Part shown: piece by piece, positions 1-8,367 of the stretch | Numbering within the stretch: the first letter of the stretch is position 1 | How the letters are laid out: every line of letters begins with the position of its first letter | NCBI RefSeq assembly: GCF_016741855.1 | Contig: NZ_JAERRH010000001.1 | Location: forward strand, 682,001 to 746,000 | DNA from: Streptomyces musisoli | Lineage (GTDB): Bacteria > Actinomycetota > Actinomycetes > Streptomycetales > Streptomycetaceae | Direction of reading: 5' to 3' | DNA: 64,000 nucleotides | The notes under the pieces: generated by a model | The model's input: the letters and a program-made list of their open reading frames with translations, nothing else | What the model was told of the DNA's origin: nothing | Database searches by the model: none | Position numbers and translations under genes: made by a program

Positions 1-1708
1 CGAGGCTCAGGCAGTTCAGCGCGATCGCCTTCAGCGGCAGCAGGAGGCTGCGGGAGAAGAGGAACAGCAGCAGGAAGGTGCTGCCGGCGATCGCGGCCGC
101 GGCGAGGGGCAGCCGCCCGGCGATGGTGTCCTTCGCGTCGACGAGCGCGGCGCTCGGACCGCCGACGTGGATCTCGCTGTCCGCGGGCGTCGGCATCCCG
201 CGGACGGCACGGACGAGGCGCTGGGCGGCGTTCGAGTGCGGGTCGGCCGCCGGCACCACCGAGAACAGCGCGGGAGCGCCGGGACCGGACGGCAGCAGGC
301 GGGTCGCCGCGGAGCCCGGAGGGGCCACCCGGACGCCGTGCCGCCACACTCCGTACGGTCCGACGATCTCGGCCACGCCGGGCAGTGCGGACAGCCCGGG
401 TGCGTAGTCGGGCGCGGTCCGGGGCGTACGGCTGGTGAAGAACACCGTGAGGGCGTCGGCGCTGCCCCGGTCGAAGTCGCCGCGCAGCAGGTCACCGGTC
501 TGGCGGCTGGATGTGGTCCGGGGCAGCGCCCGGTCGTCGGGAGTCGCGAAGCCCGCGTGGGTGAACGGGGCCGCGAGCACCGCCAGCAGGGCCAGCACCG
601 GCAGTGCGGCGAGCACCGGGCGGTGTACGACGCACCGTGCCAGCCGCTGCCAGAACCGCGAGGCGGAACCGGCCCGGGTCCTGCGGCGCCAGGGCACCGC
701 CCACGCGTTCACGCGGCGGCCGAGCAGCGCCAGCAGCGCCGGCAGCACCGTCACGGCGGCGACCGCGGCGACGGCCACCACGCTGATGCCGGCGTAGGCG
801 AAGGAGCGCAGGAAGTACGGCGGGAAGAGCAGCAGCGCCGCCAGCGCCGCGCAGACCGTGGCGGCGCTGAAGAAGATGGTGTGGCCCGCGGCGCATGCCG
901 TTCGCCGGGCGGCCTCGCGGGGCTCGTGCCCGGCGGTCAGTTCCTCCCGGAACCGGGAGACGATCAGCAGCCCGTAGTCGATGCCCAGGCCGAGTCCGAG
1001 TGCGGTGGTCAGGTTCAGCGCGAACACCGACACATCGGTGACGCCGCCGATGAGGCTGAGGGCCAGCAGGGTCCCGCCGATCGCCAGTACGCCGATCAGC
1101 AGCGGCAGGGCCGCCGCCATCACACTGCCGAACACCAGGACCAGGAGCAGAAGGGTGCCGGGCAGGACGACGGCCTCGGCCCGTTTCAGGTCTGAGGCGG
1201 CCAGCTCCTGCATCTCGTGGTCGGCCAGGGCCGTGCCGCCCACGTGCACCGTGAGGGCCGTCCGGCCGGACAGCGCCGCGCGCACCCGCTCGGCGCGCGG
1301 GCCGAGCTGGTCGCCGTCGCCGTCGACGTGGGCGACCAACAGCGCCGAGCGGCCGTCGCGGCCGCGCAGCTCCGCCGGCCCGCCGCTCCAGTAGGAGGAG
1401 ACGTCGCTCACGTACGGCTGGGCGGTCAGGCGCCGGGTCAGTGCGCGTCCCTCGCTGCGTGCCGCGGGAGCGTCGACTCCGCCGTGGCGGGCCCGCGCGA
1501 CGACGACCAGGTTCGCGGACACGCCCTGGTACGGCGCGGTCACCCGGGCCGCGAAGCTGGAGTCGGAGGCGGGGTCGTCGTACCCCTGCGTCTTCAGCCG
1601 GCCCGTCGCCGACGAGCCGACGAGCAGCGACAGGACGAGGAATCCGAGGGCGGCGAGCAGCACGCACCAGGGGCGACGGGCGGCGCAGGAGCCGAGCCAG
1701 CGGTACAT
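1..1708 (-). CDS. MMPL family transporter (3' end beyond window)
   Basis: Resistance-nodulation-type membrane exporter of the MMPL family, which in actinobacteria moves lipids or hydrophobic compounds out of the cell. The reading frame is open from ATG at 1708 through base 1, so 569 codons are visible and the C-terminus is missing. The N-terminus MYRWLGSCAARRPWCVLLAA begins the first membrane helix. A long extracytoplasmic loop follows, then a cluster of helices from about residue 170 that includes GLGLGIDYGLLIVSRF, the characteristic intramembrane GxDY segment. A second extracytoplasmic loop follows. The start is supported by AAAGGAGA about 5 nt upstream. It is divergent from the protease gene at 2024. 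The substrate cannot be inferred. Confidence 0.9.
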   Translation of the reverse strand, partial: MYRWLGSCAARRPWCVLLAALGFLVLSLLVGSSATGRLKTQGYDDPASDSSFAARVTAPYQGVSANLVVVARARHGGVDAPAARSEGRALTRRLTAQPYVSDVSSYWSGGPAELRGRDGRSALLVAHVDGDGDQLGPRAERVRAALSGRTALTVHVGGTALADHEMQELAASDLKRAEAVVLPGTLLLLVLVFGSVMAAALPLLIGVLAIGGTLLALSLIGGVTDVSVFALNLTTALGLGLGIDYGLLIVSRFREELTAGHEPREAARRTACAAGHTIFFSAATVCAALAALLLFPPYFLRSFAYAGISVVAVAAVAAVTVLPALLALLGRRVNAWAVPWRRRTRAGSASRFWQRLARCVVHRPVLAALPVLALLAVLAAPFTHAGFATPDDRALPRTTSSRQTGDLLRGDFDRGSADALTVFFTSRTPRTAPDYAPGLSALPGVAEIVGPYGVWRHGVRVAPPGSAATRLLPSGPGAPALFSVVPAADPHSNAAQRLVRAVRGMPTPADSEIHVGGPSAALVDAKDTIAGRLPLAAAAIAGSTFLLLFLFSRSLLLPLKAIALNCLSL

Positions 1709-2023
1709 CCCGTCTCCTTTCCGGTTCGCGTCCGCGGCGGCGGTTCGCGGGGACGGTCGGCTGCCACCGTCTCCCGGGAGCGGTGAGGCGCCCCAGCCCC
1801 GACTACTCGTTACTTGACGGAGGGCGCGCAGCGCGGTAGCGGCGGCTCGGCGGCGGTCCGGCCGCGCTTGTTTCGCGTACCTGTGCGAAGATCACGTGTC
1901 CCGTCGTCTCCGGCGGTGGGGCCGGCCAGGGGGGCTTCGCACGTCATTCGGCGCATGGCCTCGACCAGCGCGCGCCGCGGTCCCTCCCCCTGGTCCCGAT
2001 CGAGCAGACCAGGGGGAGCACCG
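1709..2023. promoter_or_regulatory. Divergent intergenic region, MMPL / secreted protease
   Basis: 315 bases without a convincing gene. A plausible rightward promoter is TTGACG (1814-1819), 17 nt, TAGCGG (1837-1842). A short inverted repeat TTCGC..GCGAA lies near 1869-1886. The open frame running into the protease from 1814 is extended upstream sequence with no ribosome-binding site. Confidence 0.4.
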
Positions 2024-3823
2024 TTGTTCTCGTATCGAATGCGCCGGGCCGCCGTGGCCGTGCTGTGTGCGGCGCCCATCGGGCTCACGGCGCCGGCCGC
2101 GCAAGCGGCGTCGCCGCCGGGCCCGTCCGCCGGGCAGGAGGCACGGGAGGCCGCGCGGTTCTGGACCGCCGAGCGCATGGCCGGGTCCCGGCCGCTGGAC
2201 GCGGTGCGGCACACGCCGTCGACGCCGGGGGCGGCGGCCGCGGCGGCGGCCCGGCCGAAGGGCACCCTGTTCAAGGGCACCCGGCTGGTCGGCACGTTCT
2301 TCGGCTCCGACGGGCCGGGCGGCACCACCTGGCACTGCACCGGCAGCGTGATCGACACCCCGGCCCGCGACATCGTGCTCACCGCGGCCCACTGCGCGCT
2401 GAGCATGAAGAGCGACTACGTCTTCGTGCCGAAGTTCGTCAAGGGCGCGGCGCCCGACCGCCAGCCGTACGGCATCTTCCACATCCAGCGGGTCTTCATC
2501 GATCCCCGGTACAAGCCCGACCGGGGATCGACGACCACCAAGGGGGCGTCCTCCGACCTGGACACCGCGTTCGCCCGGGTCTCCGCGAACCAGCGCGGCG
2601 TCTCCCTCCAGGACGCCGTGGGCGGCGGGCTGACCTTCACCCGGCCCTCCGGCTACGTCCACCGGGGCGTCAGCGTCGTCGGCTATCCCGCCTACCGGCA
2701 CAACAGCGCCGGCCGCGCGGTCAAGTGCACCGTCCCGACGAAGCAGCTCCGCGGCTACCGGCAGTTGTCCATGACCTGCGGAGGCTACTACGGCGGGGTG
2801 TCCGGCAGCCCGTGGATCACCGACTACAAGGACGACGCCCGCACGGGACACGTCATCGGCAACCTCGGCGGCTACAACGGCGGCGGCAACGACGCGAACG
2901 TCGACTACATCAGCTACGGCACCGCGTTCGGCGCGGACGCCGAGAACCTCCTCGCCGACGCCGTCGCCGACCAGACCCCGCCCGCCGACCTGCCCGCGTA
3001 CCGGGGCCTGAAGGGCACGCTGGCGGGCGGCGCGGCACGCTGGCGCAAGGCCGCGCTCATGGCCTCGGGCGACTACACCGGCGACCGGCACGGCGATCTC
3101 CTCGTGGTCTGGTCCGACGGCTCGGTCACCCTGCACCCCGGCGACGGCCGGGGCGGCTTCGGGGCCGAGAAGCGGCTGGAGAAGGCCAACACCACCTGGA
3201 CGCACGCCCGGACCCTCACCGGCGGCACCTTCGGCGGCGGCGACCGGGCCGGCCTGCTGGTGCGCTGGTCCGACGGCGAGGTCACCCTCTACCCGCAGCC
3301 CGGCCCCTCCGGCCTCGGCCGGGAGATCCGGATGGCGGCACCCCGCTCCGCGTGGGCGAACGCCGTCCAGTTCGCCGCCGGACCGTTCCGGAGCGACGGG
3401 GGCACCGGCCTGCTGGTCCGCTGGGCCGACGGCAGGCTCACCCTCTATCCCAACGTCGGGGCCGGCGGCTTCGGCACGAGTACCCGGCTCATCGCGGCGA
3501 ACGGCACCTGGACCAAGGCCGCCCTGCTGACCGGCGGTGACTTCGGCGGCACGGCCGCCGGGGACCTGCTGGTGCGCTGGTCCGACGGCGCGCTCGACAC
3601 GTACACCGACACCTCGGCCACGGGGCTCGGCACCAGGTCCCGGGTGCTCGGCCCGAACAGCCTCTTCCAGCACGCCCAGGTGCTGACGGCCGGCGACTTC
3701 CGCCACGACCGCTCCCGCAACGACCTGATCGTGCGCTGGTCCGACGGCGAGACCACGCTGTACGCCGACACCGGCACCAAGGCCCTCGGCACCGAGCACA
3801 CGCTGGTCCACCCCGGCACCTGA
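2024..3823 (+). CDS. Secreted trypsin-like serine protease with C-terminal WSDG repeats
   Basis: Secreted S1-type protease, about 599 aa. The preferred start is TTG at 2024, because AGGGGGA sits 7 nt upstream. ATG at 2039 is the alternative but is about 22 nt from that site. The N-terminus has an arginine-rich start, a hydrophobic core and an APAAQA-type signal cleavage near residue 28. The triad is visible: His123 in TAAHC, Asp180 in SDLDTAF (or Asp178), and Ser262 in GVSGSPW. From about residue 340 to the end there are five degenerate repeats of roughly 50 aa, each with a GDLLVRWSDG-like core. They resemble VCBS/FG-GAP-type beta-propeller blades and may bind a surface or polymer. The substrate is unknown. 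Confidence 0.85.
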   Translation: MFSYRMRRAAVAVLCAAPIGLTAPAAQAASPPGPSAGQEAREAARFWTAERMAGSRPLDAVRHTPSTPGAAAAAAARPKGTLFKGTRLVGTFFGSDGPGGTTWHCTGSVIDTPARDIVLTAAHCALSMKSDYVFVPKFVKGAAPDRQPYGIFHIQRVFIDPRYKPDRGSTTTKGASSDLDTAFARVSANQRGVSLQDAVGGGLTFTRPSGYVHRGVSVVGYPAYRHNSAGRAVKCTVPTKQLRGYRQLSMTCGGYYGGVSGSPWITDYKDDARTGHVIGNLGGYNGGGNDANVDYISYGTAFGADAENLLADAVADQTPPADLPAYRGLKGTLAGGAARWRKAALMASGDYTGDRHGDLLVVWSDGSVTLHPGDGRGGFGAEKRLEKANTTWTHARTLTGGTFGGGDRAGLLVRWSDGEVTLYPQPGPSGLGREIRMAAPRSAWANAVQFAAGPFRSDGGTGLLVRWADGRLTLYPNVGAGGFGTSTRLIAANGTWTKAALLTGGDFGGTAAGDLLVRWSDGALDTYTDTSATGLGTRSRVLGPNSLFQHAQVLTAGDFRHDRSRNDLIVRWSDGETTLYADTGTKALGTEHTLVHPGT

Positions 3824-4068
3824 CCCCCACGCACCCCGGAACACCGCCGCCCCGACCCGCCACGACCCACGGGCCCCGCAGCCGCGGCGGCGGGGCCCGC
3901 GGCGGCTGCGGGAGCTGGCAGCTGAGCGGGCTTCTGCGGCAGGACCGGCCACGGCCGGCCTCGCGGGCCGGGTTCCGACGGGCCGGCGGCCCCGGCGGCG
4001 GAACGAGCGGCCGTCTGGCGCAGTGCCGACTGCGGAGCGCCCTGTGCCGCCGTGCCAACATGGGTGAC

Positions 4069-4671
4069 ATGGGTGACCTCCTTCTCGTCCGGCACGGGCA
4101 GACCGAATGGTCGCGGTCCGGGCGGCACACCGGCAGGACCGACGTGCCCCTCACCGAGCACGGGCGTGCGGAGGCGCGCGGCCTGGTTCCGCTGATCCGC
4201 GGGCAACGCATCGGAGCCGCCTTCGTCAGCCCCCTCCAGCGGGCCCGGGAGACCGCACGGCTCATCGGGATCCCGGACGCCCGGGTCGACGCCGACCTGC
4301 GGGAGTGGGACTACGGCGGGTACGAGGGCGTGACCACGCCGGAGATCCAGCGGAGCCGGCCCGGCTGGTTCCTGTTCACGGACGGCGTCGTGCCCGGCCC
4401 GCCGGACCACCCGGGCGAGACCGCGGAGCAGGTCGGGGAGCGCGCCGACCGGATGCTGGCCAAGGCCGACGCCGCCCTCGCCGACACCGAAGGCGCCGTC
4501 GTGCTGGTCGCCCACGGTCACTTCCTCCGTGTCCTCACCGCCCGCCGGCTGGGCCTCGCGCCCCAGCACGGGGCCCTCTTCCAGCTCGCGACGGGCACGC
4601 TGTGCCGCCTCGGCACCGAGCACGGCCGACCGGTGGTGGCGGGCTGGAACATCCGGCCCCGGGAGGAGTAG
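4069..4671 (+). CDS. Histidine phosphatase family protein
   Basis: Member of the phosphoglycerate-mutase-like histidine phosphatase superfamily, about 200 aa. The catalytic RHG appears at the very start in LLLVRHGQTEWS. The second half has the conserved VAHGHFLRV histidine, and a W-D-Y-G-x-Y-E-G segment lies between them. Two in-frame ATG codons 9 nt apart (4060 and 4069) are possible. Neither has a ribosome-binding site, and CAACAT 7 nt before 4069 could be a leaderless -10, so 4069 is preferred. The substrate is unknown; homologues dephosphorylate sugar phosphates or other small metabolites. The last codons are the first unit of the minisatellite that follows. Confidence 0.85.
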   Translation: MGDLLLVRHGQTEWSRSGRHTGRTDVPLTEHGRAEARGLVPLIRGQRIGAAFVSPLQRARETARLIGIPDARVDADLREWDYGGYEGVTTPEIQRSRPGWFLFTDGVVPGPPDHPGETAEQVGERADRMLAKADAALADTEGAVVLVAHGHFLRVLTARRLGLAPQHGALFQLATGTLCRLGTEHGRPVVAGWNIRPREE

Positions 4672-5005
4672 GGCACTGTCGGACCGGGAGAAGCGGGCGC
4701 TGTCGACCCCGAGAAGGCCGGGTGCTGTCGGCCCCGAGAAGGCTGGGGCGTTGTCGGCCCCGCAAAGGCCAGGGCGTTGTCGACCCCGAGAAGGCCGGGC
4801 GTTGTCGGCCCCGAGAAGGCTGGGGCGTTGTCGGCCCCGCAAAGGCCAGGGCGTTGTCGACCCCGAGAAGGCCGGGGCGTTGTCGGCCCCGCGAACGCCG
4901 GGGCGTTGTCGGCCCCGCAAAGGTCGGGGCGTTGTCGGTCTCGGAGAAGCAGGTGTGTCGTCGGACCCGGGAGGGCCAGGGGCGTTGTCGGTCCCGGGCC
5001 GTACG
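4655..5005. repeat. GC-rich minisatellite, about 13 units of 24-27 bp
   Basis: Tandem units of the form GGCGTTGTCGGCCCCG followed by variable AGAAGGC/CAAAGGC. A higher-order unit of about 76 bp (three basic units) occurs twice back to back around 4727-4880. Many units contain GGGGC..GCCCC and could fold as a 5-bp stem with a 7-nt loop. Unit zero overlaps the last codons and stop of the phosphatase gene. No reading frame here looks like a gene. Confidence 0.9.
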
Positions 5006-5064
5006 CTGCGAACGGACCGTCCGTTAGGCGGTTCCGCGGAGCGACGGCTCGGAAGGAGCATCCC

Positions 5065-5685
5065 GTGACCCGACCGCCGACCGCCGCGCAGCGGCGGCTG
5101 ATCGAGGCCGCCGATCCGGTCACCGGCCGGCTGCGCGGCACGGAGAACCAGCTCGCGGCGCTGGTGAAGCGGGGACTCGCCTTCCGGCATCCCCGGCCGC
5201 CGCACGACCACTTCCTCACCCCGGCGGGCCACCGGACACGGGACGCGGTGCCCGAGGCGCCGGCGCGGCCCGCACCCGACACGGGGGTGTTCGAGGCCCG
5301 CGTCGGCGGCGAGGAGGAGCCGCCCGAATCCGGTCCGGCCCGGCGGCGCGAGGTGCACGGCGCCTGGCAGGGGCTGCTGGAGCTGCGCCGGATGACGAAT
5401 CCGGACGGCGCGGCGGACCGGCCGTGCGGGTGGGAGCGTACGCATCTGGTGCGGGCCGCGGCGCTCGCGCTGGAGGCGGCCGGACACCGGCCGGCGGGCG
5501 GGGACGCGGACGGGTACCGGGTCCGGGCGACCCCGCAGCCGGAGGCGGTCGCGGTCCACGCACCGGACGCCGGGACCCTGGCGGCCTGCGCGGCCACGCT
5601 GGAGCGGGCCGGCTGGCAGGCCGGCGAGTACACCGAGCCCCGGACCAGAGCACGTTATCTGCTGGCCTCACCGCGCCGGACCTGA
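5065..5685 (+). CDS. Hypothetical protein, possible N-terminal winged helix
   Basis: About 206 aa, not recognised. The GTG start at 5065 has GGAAGGAG 6 nt upstream. Residues 5-60 (AAQRRLIEAADPVTGRL...TENQLAALVKRGLA...FLTPAGH) have the helix-helix-wing rhythm of a small winged-helix domain. The C-terminal half (residues 110-205) looks like a mixed alpha/beta domain ending in a ...GWQAGEY..RARYLLAS strand. No catalytic motif or membrane segment is visible. The last codons are the first copy of a 33-bp tandem repeat. Confidence 0.7.
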   Translation: MTRPPTAAQRRLIEAADPVTGRLRGTENQLAALVKRGLAFRHPRPPHDHFLTPAGHRTRDAVPEAPARPAPDTGVFEARVGGEEEPPESGPARRREVHGAWQGLLELRRMTNPDGAADRPCGWERTHLVRAAALALEAAGHRPAGGDADGYRVRATPQPEAVAVHAPDAGTLAACAATLERAGWQAGEYTEPRTRARYLLASPRRT

Positions 5686-5755
5686 CCGCATCTGCTGGCC
5701 TCACCGCGCCGGACCTGGCCGCATCTGCTGGCCTCACCGCGCCGGGCCTGACCGG
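5657..5755. repeat. 33-bp tandem repeat, three copies
   Basis: Three near-identical 33-bp copies at 5657-5689, 5690-5722 and 5723-5755, differing at a handful of positions. Copy 1 contains the final codons of the preceding gene (H/Y-L-L-A-S-P-R-R-T-stop). Copies 2 and 3 repeat those codons and the stop outside the gene. Confidence 0.95.
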
Positions 5756-5804
5756 CGTGTCAAGATCGGTCGACCGCCAGAACCGAACGTGAGAAGGGCA
5801 AGCA

Positions 5805-6227
5805 GTGACCGAACCGTTTTCCGTCCGTGTGACCGTCCGCGGCTACGAGACCGACACGCAGGGGCACCTCAACCAGGCGGTGTACCTCAACTACGCCGAA
5901 CACGCCCGCTGGTCGCTCCTCCAAGCGGCCGGCATCAGCCAGGCCCGGCTGGTCGGCCGGGGTGTGGGACCGGTGGCGCTGGAGACGACCATCCGCTACC
6001 TGCGCGAACTGCTCGCCGGGGACGAGGTCGACGTCACCTGCGCCTTCGAGTGGGGCACCGGCAAGACCTTCCGGATCCGGCAGGAGATACGCAAGGCCGA
6101 CGGCATCCTGGCGGCCGAGGTCACCGCGGTGGGCGGCATGATGAACCTCGCGGAGCGCAAGCTGGTCGCCGATCCGCGGGAGGTGTTCAAGGAACTGGCC
6201 ACGGACCTCGGCCTGTTCGGTCTGTAG
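5805..6227 (+). CDS. Acyl-CoA thioesterase, 4HBT (YbgC/FadM-like) hotdog fold
   Basis: Hydrolyses acyl-CoA thioesters in the cytoplasm. The 140-aa length fits a single hotdog domain. The 4HBT active-site signature D-x(3)-H-x-N is seen as Asp17, His21 and Asn23 in ETDTQGHLNQAVYLNY. GTG start with GAGAAGGG about 7 nt upstream. The natural acyl chain cannot be told. The gene stands alone between two repeat-rich spacers. Confidence 0.85.
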   Translation: MTEPFSVRVTVRGYETDTQGHLNQAVYLNYAEHARWSLLQAAGISQARLVGRGVGPVALETTIRYLRELLAGDEVDVTCAFEWGTGKTFRIRQEIRKADGILAAEVTAVGGMMNLAERKLVADPREVFKELATDLGLFGL

Positions 6228-6269
6228 CCCGCCGGAGGTCCCGGTGCCGGTCGCCCCGGCCGGCCCCTG

Positions 6270-6430
6270 GCATCGTGACCGCCCGGACGTCGACGCCCCG
6301 GACCACCGGGCCCTCGACACCGCACACCACCCGAACCTCGGCACCGCGCCGCTCACCGCCCGGACCTCAGGCGCCGTAGGCCGTCCGGGCCTCGGGCACC
6401 GTGGACCATCCGGACCTCGGCTCCCCGTGC
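6270..6430. repeat. Degenerate tandem repeat of about 25 bp
   Basis: Five to six degenerate units with the core CCGGACCTCGGCACCG lie between the convergent thioesterase and NmrA genes. Divergence between units is higher than in the arrays at 4.7 and 5.7 kb, so this is probably an older array. No gene is seen in 6228-6454. Confidence 0.6.
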
Positions 6431-6454
6431 CCGCGGCCCGTGCCCGCGGCGGCG

Positions 6455-7306
6455 CTACGCGCTGAACGCGCCCTTGTTGTCCTCCGCCCACGCCCGGTAG
6501 GTCCGTGCCGCCCGGCCCAGCACCTCGGGTACGTCCTCGGTGACCGTCGCGTTCCCGCCCCGGCGGACGTGGGTCAGGCCCGCCAGGACGCCCTCCGCCC
6601 TCGCGGCGTCGAGGCCCCAGGCGGTACGGAGGAAGTCGCGGGTCTCGTCGGGCGAGAGGTCCCGGGTGGGGACGGGCCGGCCCAGGACCGAGGCGAGTTC
6701 GGCCGCCTGTTCCGGGACGCTGATCGCCTCGGGCCCGGTCAGGGTGTAGGTCCGGCCCGCGAACCGGCCGTCGAGCAGGGCCCGCACGGCCACCGCGGCC
6801 ACATCGCGCGGGTCGATCACCCCGGACGCCCCGTTCCCCGTGAGGTTGGGCACCGGCTCGCCCGCGCGCAGCGCCTCGGCCCAGTTCAGCGTGTTGGAGG
6901 CGAACGTCGAGGGCCGCAGGACCGTCCATTCGGCGCCGCTCTCCCGCACGGCCCGCTCCCCCTCCACATGCCACAGGCCGAACGGCCCGGTGTCGGGGTC
7001 TCCGGTCCCCATGGCGGAGAGCTTCACCAGCCGGCGGACTCCCGCCGTGCGCGCCGCGGCGACCAGCGCGAGGTCGTGCGCCGCGGCCGGCCCCGGAGCC
7101 CCGACGAGGAACGCGGCCGTCACCCCGGTCATGGGGCCGTCGAGGCAGCCCGGCTCGCCGTAGTCCCCGCGGACCACCTCGACCTCCGGCGGCACCTGTG
7201 CCTTCGCCGGGTCGCGGGTCAGCGCCCGGACCTTCTCGCCGCGCTGCGTGAGCTGTCGTACGACTTCCCTGCCGATCGTGCCCGTGGCACCCGTAACCAG
7301 AATCAT
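6455..7306 (-). CDS. NmrA/SDR-type NAD(P)-binding oxidoreductase
   Basis: About 283 aa, Rossmann-fold protein of the NmrA/atypical SDR group. The N-terminal dinucleotide motif is MILVTGATGTIGREVV (G-x-x-G-x-x-G). The NAD(P)-facing segment ALTRDP and the later VLRPSTFASN segment match NmrA-like quinone reductase or redox-sensor proteins. ATG at 7306 is chosen because the Rossmann strand starts there; GTG at 7315 is possible. It is divergent from the AraC-type regulator at 7403, a common pairing that suggests the regulator controls it. The substrate is unknown. Confidence 0.85.
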   Translation of the reverse strand: MILVTGATGTIGREVVRQLTQRGEKVRALTRDPAKAQVPPEVEVVRGDYGEPGCLDGPMTGVTAAFLVGAPGPAAAHDLALVAAARTAGVRRLVKLSAMGTGDPDTGPFGLWHVEGERAVRESGAEWTVLRPSTFASNTLNWAEALRAGEPVPNLTGNGASGVIDPRDVAAVAVRALLDGRFAGRTYTLTGPEAISVPEQAAELASVLGRPVPTRDLSPDETRDFLRTAWGLDAARAEGVLAGLTHVRRGGNATVTEDVPEVLGRAARTYRAWAEDNKGAFSA

Positions 7307-7390
7307 GGGATCCACGATGAGCCGTAGCGTGCCCCTGGTTCTTGGAAATTCCGGCACGGTCGGCCCGCCCGGAACACCGTGCGCCGCCCC

Positions 7391-7402
7391 TATCGTGGGA
7401 GA
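7391..7402 (+). promoter_or_regulatory. Leaderless -10 element for the AraC-type regulator
   Basis: TATCGT (7391-7396) stands 6 nt before GTG 7403 with no space for a ribosome-binding site, the usual geometry of a leaderless actinobacterial mRNA. This decides the start codon. No good -35 is visible. Confidence 0.5.
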
Positions 7403-8194
7403 GTGCCGAACGCCGCCGCCGAACAGACCATGCCCGAGGCGCTGCGCCCCTGGATCACCGGGGTGCGGACCTCGCCCCGCGCCGGACCGGCCGAGGACGC
7501 CTTCGTCCGCCTCCCCGACGCCTCCACCAAGGTGGTGCTGCGGGTGACGGCGGACGGGCACCGCGATGTGCTGGCGCTGGGCCCGCGGGTACGGGCCTCG
7601 TACCACGACGGCAACGCGACGGCCTCCTGTGTGGAGCTGCGCCTCGCGCCCGGGGCGGCCCGGCCGCTGCTGGGTGTCCCGGTCGCCGATCTGGTCGGCC
7701 GCGCGGTCCCGTTGGACGCGCTGCCCGGGAGCGCGGCGCGCCGGCTGGCGAGCGGGCTGCGGTGGCTGGACACCGACGAGGTGGTGCCGTACCTGTCCGA
7801 GACGCTCCCCGAGTTGCTGCCGGCCACCGCGGAATCCTCGCGCACGGCGCTGCTGCTGGCGGGTGTCGAGGCACTGTCCGTCCGCGGGGACCGGGCACCG
7901 GCACAGGTACGCGACGTGGCCCACGAACTCGCCGTGAGCGAGCGGCAGTTGCGCAACCTCTTCACCGACGGCGTCGGTGTCTCCCCGAAGCACTACACCC
8001 GCATCGACCGCGTCCGCACGGTCCTCACCCGGGCGTCGACCGCACCCTGGTCGGAGGTCGCCGCCGGCACCGGCTACTACGACCAGTCGCACATGACGTC
8101 CGACTTCCGCGCCCTGATGGGCGTCCCGCCACGCTCCTACTTCACCGGCCGCCTGCCCGCGACGACCCCGTGCCGGGCGGGCGCGCGCGGCTGA
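7403..8194 (+). CDS. AraC family transcriptional regulator
   Basis: About 263 aa. The C-terminal AraC DNA-binding domain has two helix-turn-helix units. The first is DVAHELAVSERQLRNLFTDGVGVSPKHY. The second is SEVAAGTGYYDQSHMTSDFRALMGVPPRSY, the classic second-HTH signature of the family. The N-terminal 130 residues form a ligand-sensing region with no recognised cofactor motif. Start chosen at GTG 7403 on the leaderless promoter; GTG 7379 and ATG 7430 are alternatives. It probably regulates the divergent NmrA gene. Confidence 0.85.
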   Translation: MPNAAAEQTMPEALRPWITGVRTSPRAGPAEDAFVRLPDASTKVVLRVTADGHRDVLALGPRVRASYHDGNATASCVELRLAPGAARPLLGVPVADLVGRAVPLDALPGSAARRLASGLRWLDTDEVVPYLSETLPELLPATAESSRTALLLAGVEALSVRGDRAPAQVRDVAHELAVSERQLRNLFTDGVGVSPKHYTRIDRVRTVLTRASTAPWSEVAAGTGYYDQSHMTSDFRALMGVPPRSYFTGRLPATTPCRAGARG

Positions 8195-8306
8195 ACACGC
8201 AGGCGTACGGGAGAACGCCTCCACCCGCGCCGCTCCATTCCCACGGCCGCCGGACAGCACTTTCGGGCACTCCGGGTCACCGGAGATGAGGACCGTCCAC
8301 GCGACG

Positions 8307-8348
8307 AAGGCCGGGGGCCACGGGTTCGTCCCCGTGGCCCCCGGCCTT
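8307..8348. terminator. Bidirectional terminator hairpin
   Basis: Perfect 18-bp inverted repeat (8307-8324 / 8331-8348) with a 6-nt loop, between the convergent AraC-type gene and the purine permease. Long GC-rich stems without a strong U tract are usual for this genus. Confidence 0.9.
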
Positions 8349-8367
8349 GTGAGTTCGTGGCGGTGGC

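Noticed and set aside
4672..5005. Possible CRISPR array
   Set aside because: Units are contiguous 24-27-bp degenerate tandem copies without unique spacers of constant length, and no cas genes are present.
3445..5559. A repeat protein on the minus strand across the minisatellite (704 codons)
   Set aside because: It crosses well-supported plus-strand genes and owes its repeats to the DNA array; no ribosome-binding site or coherent fold.
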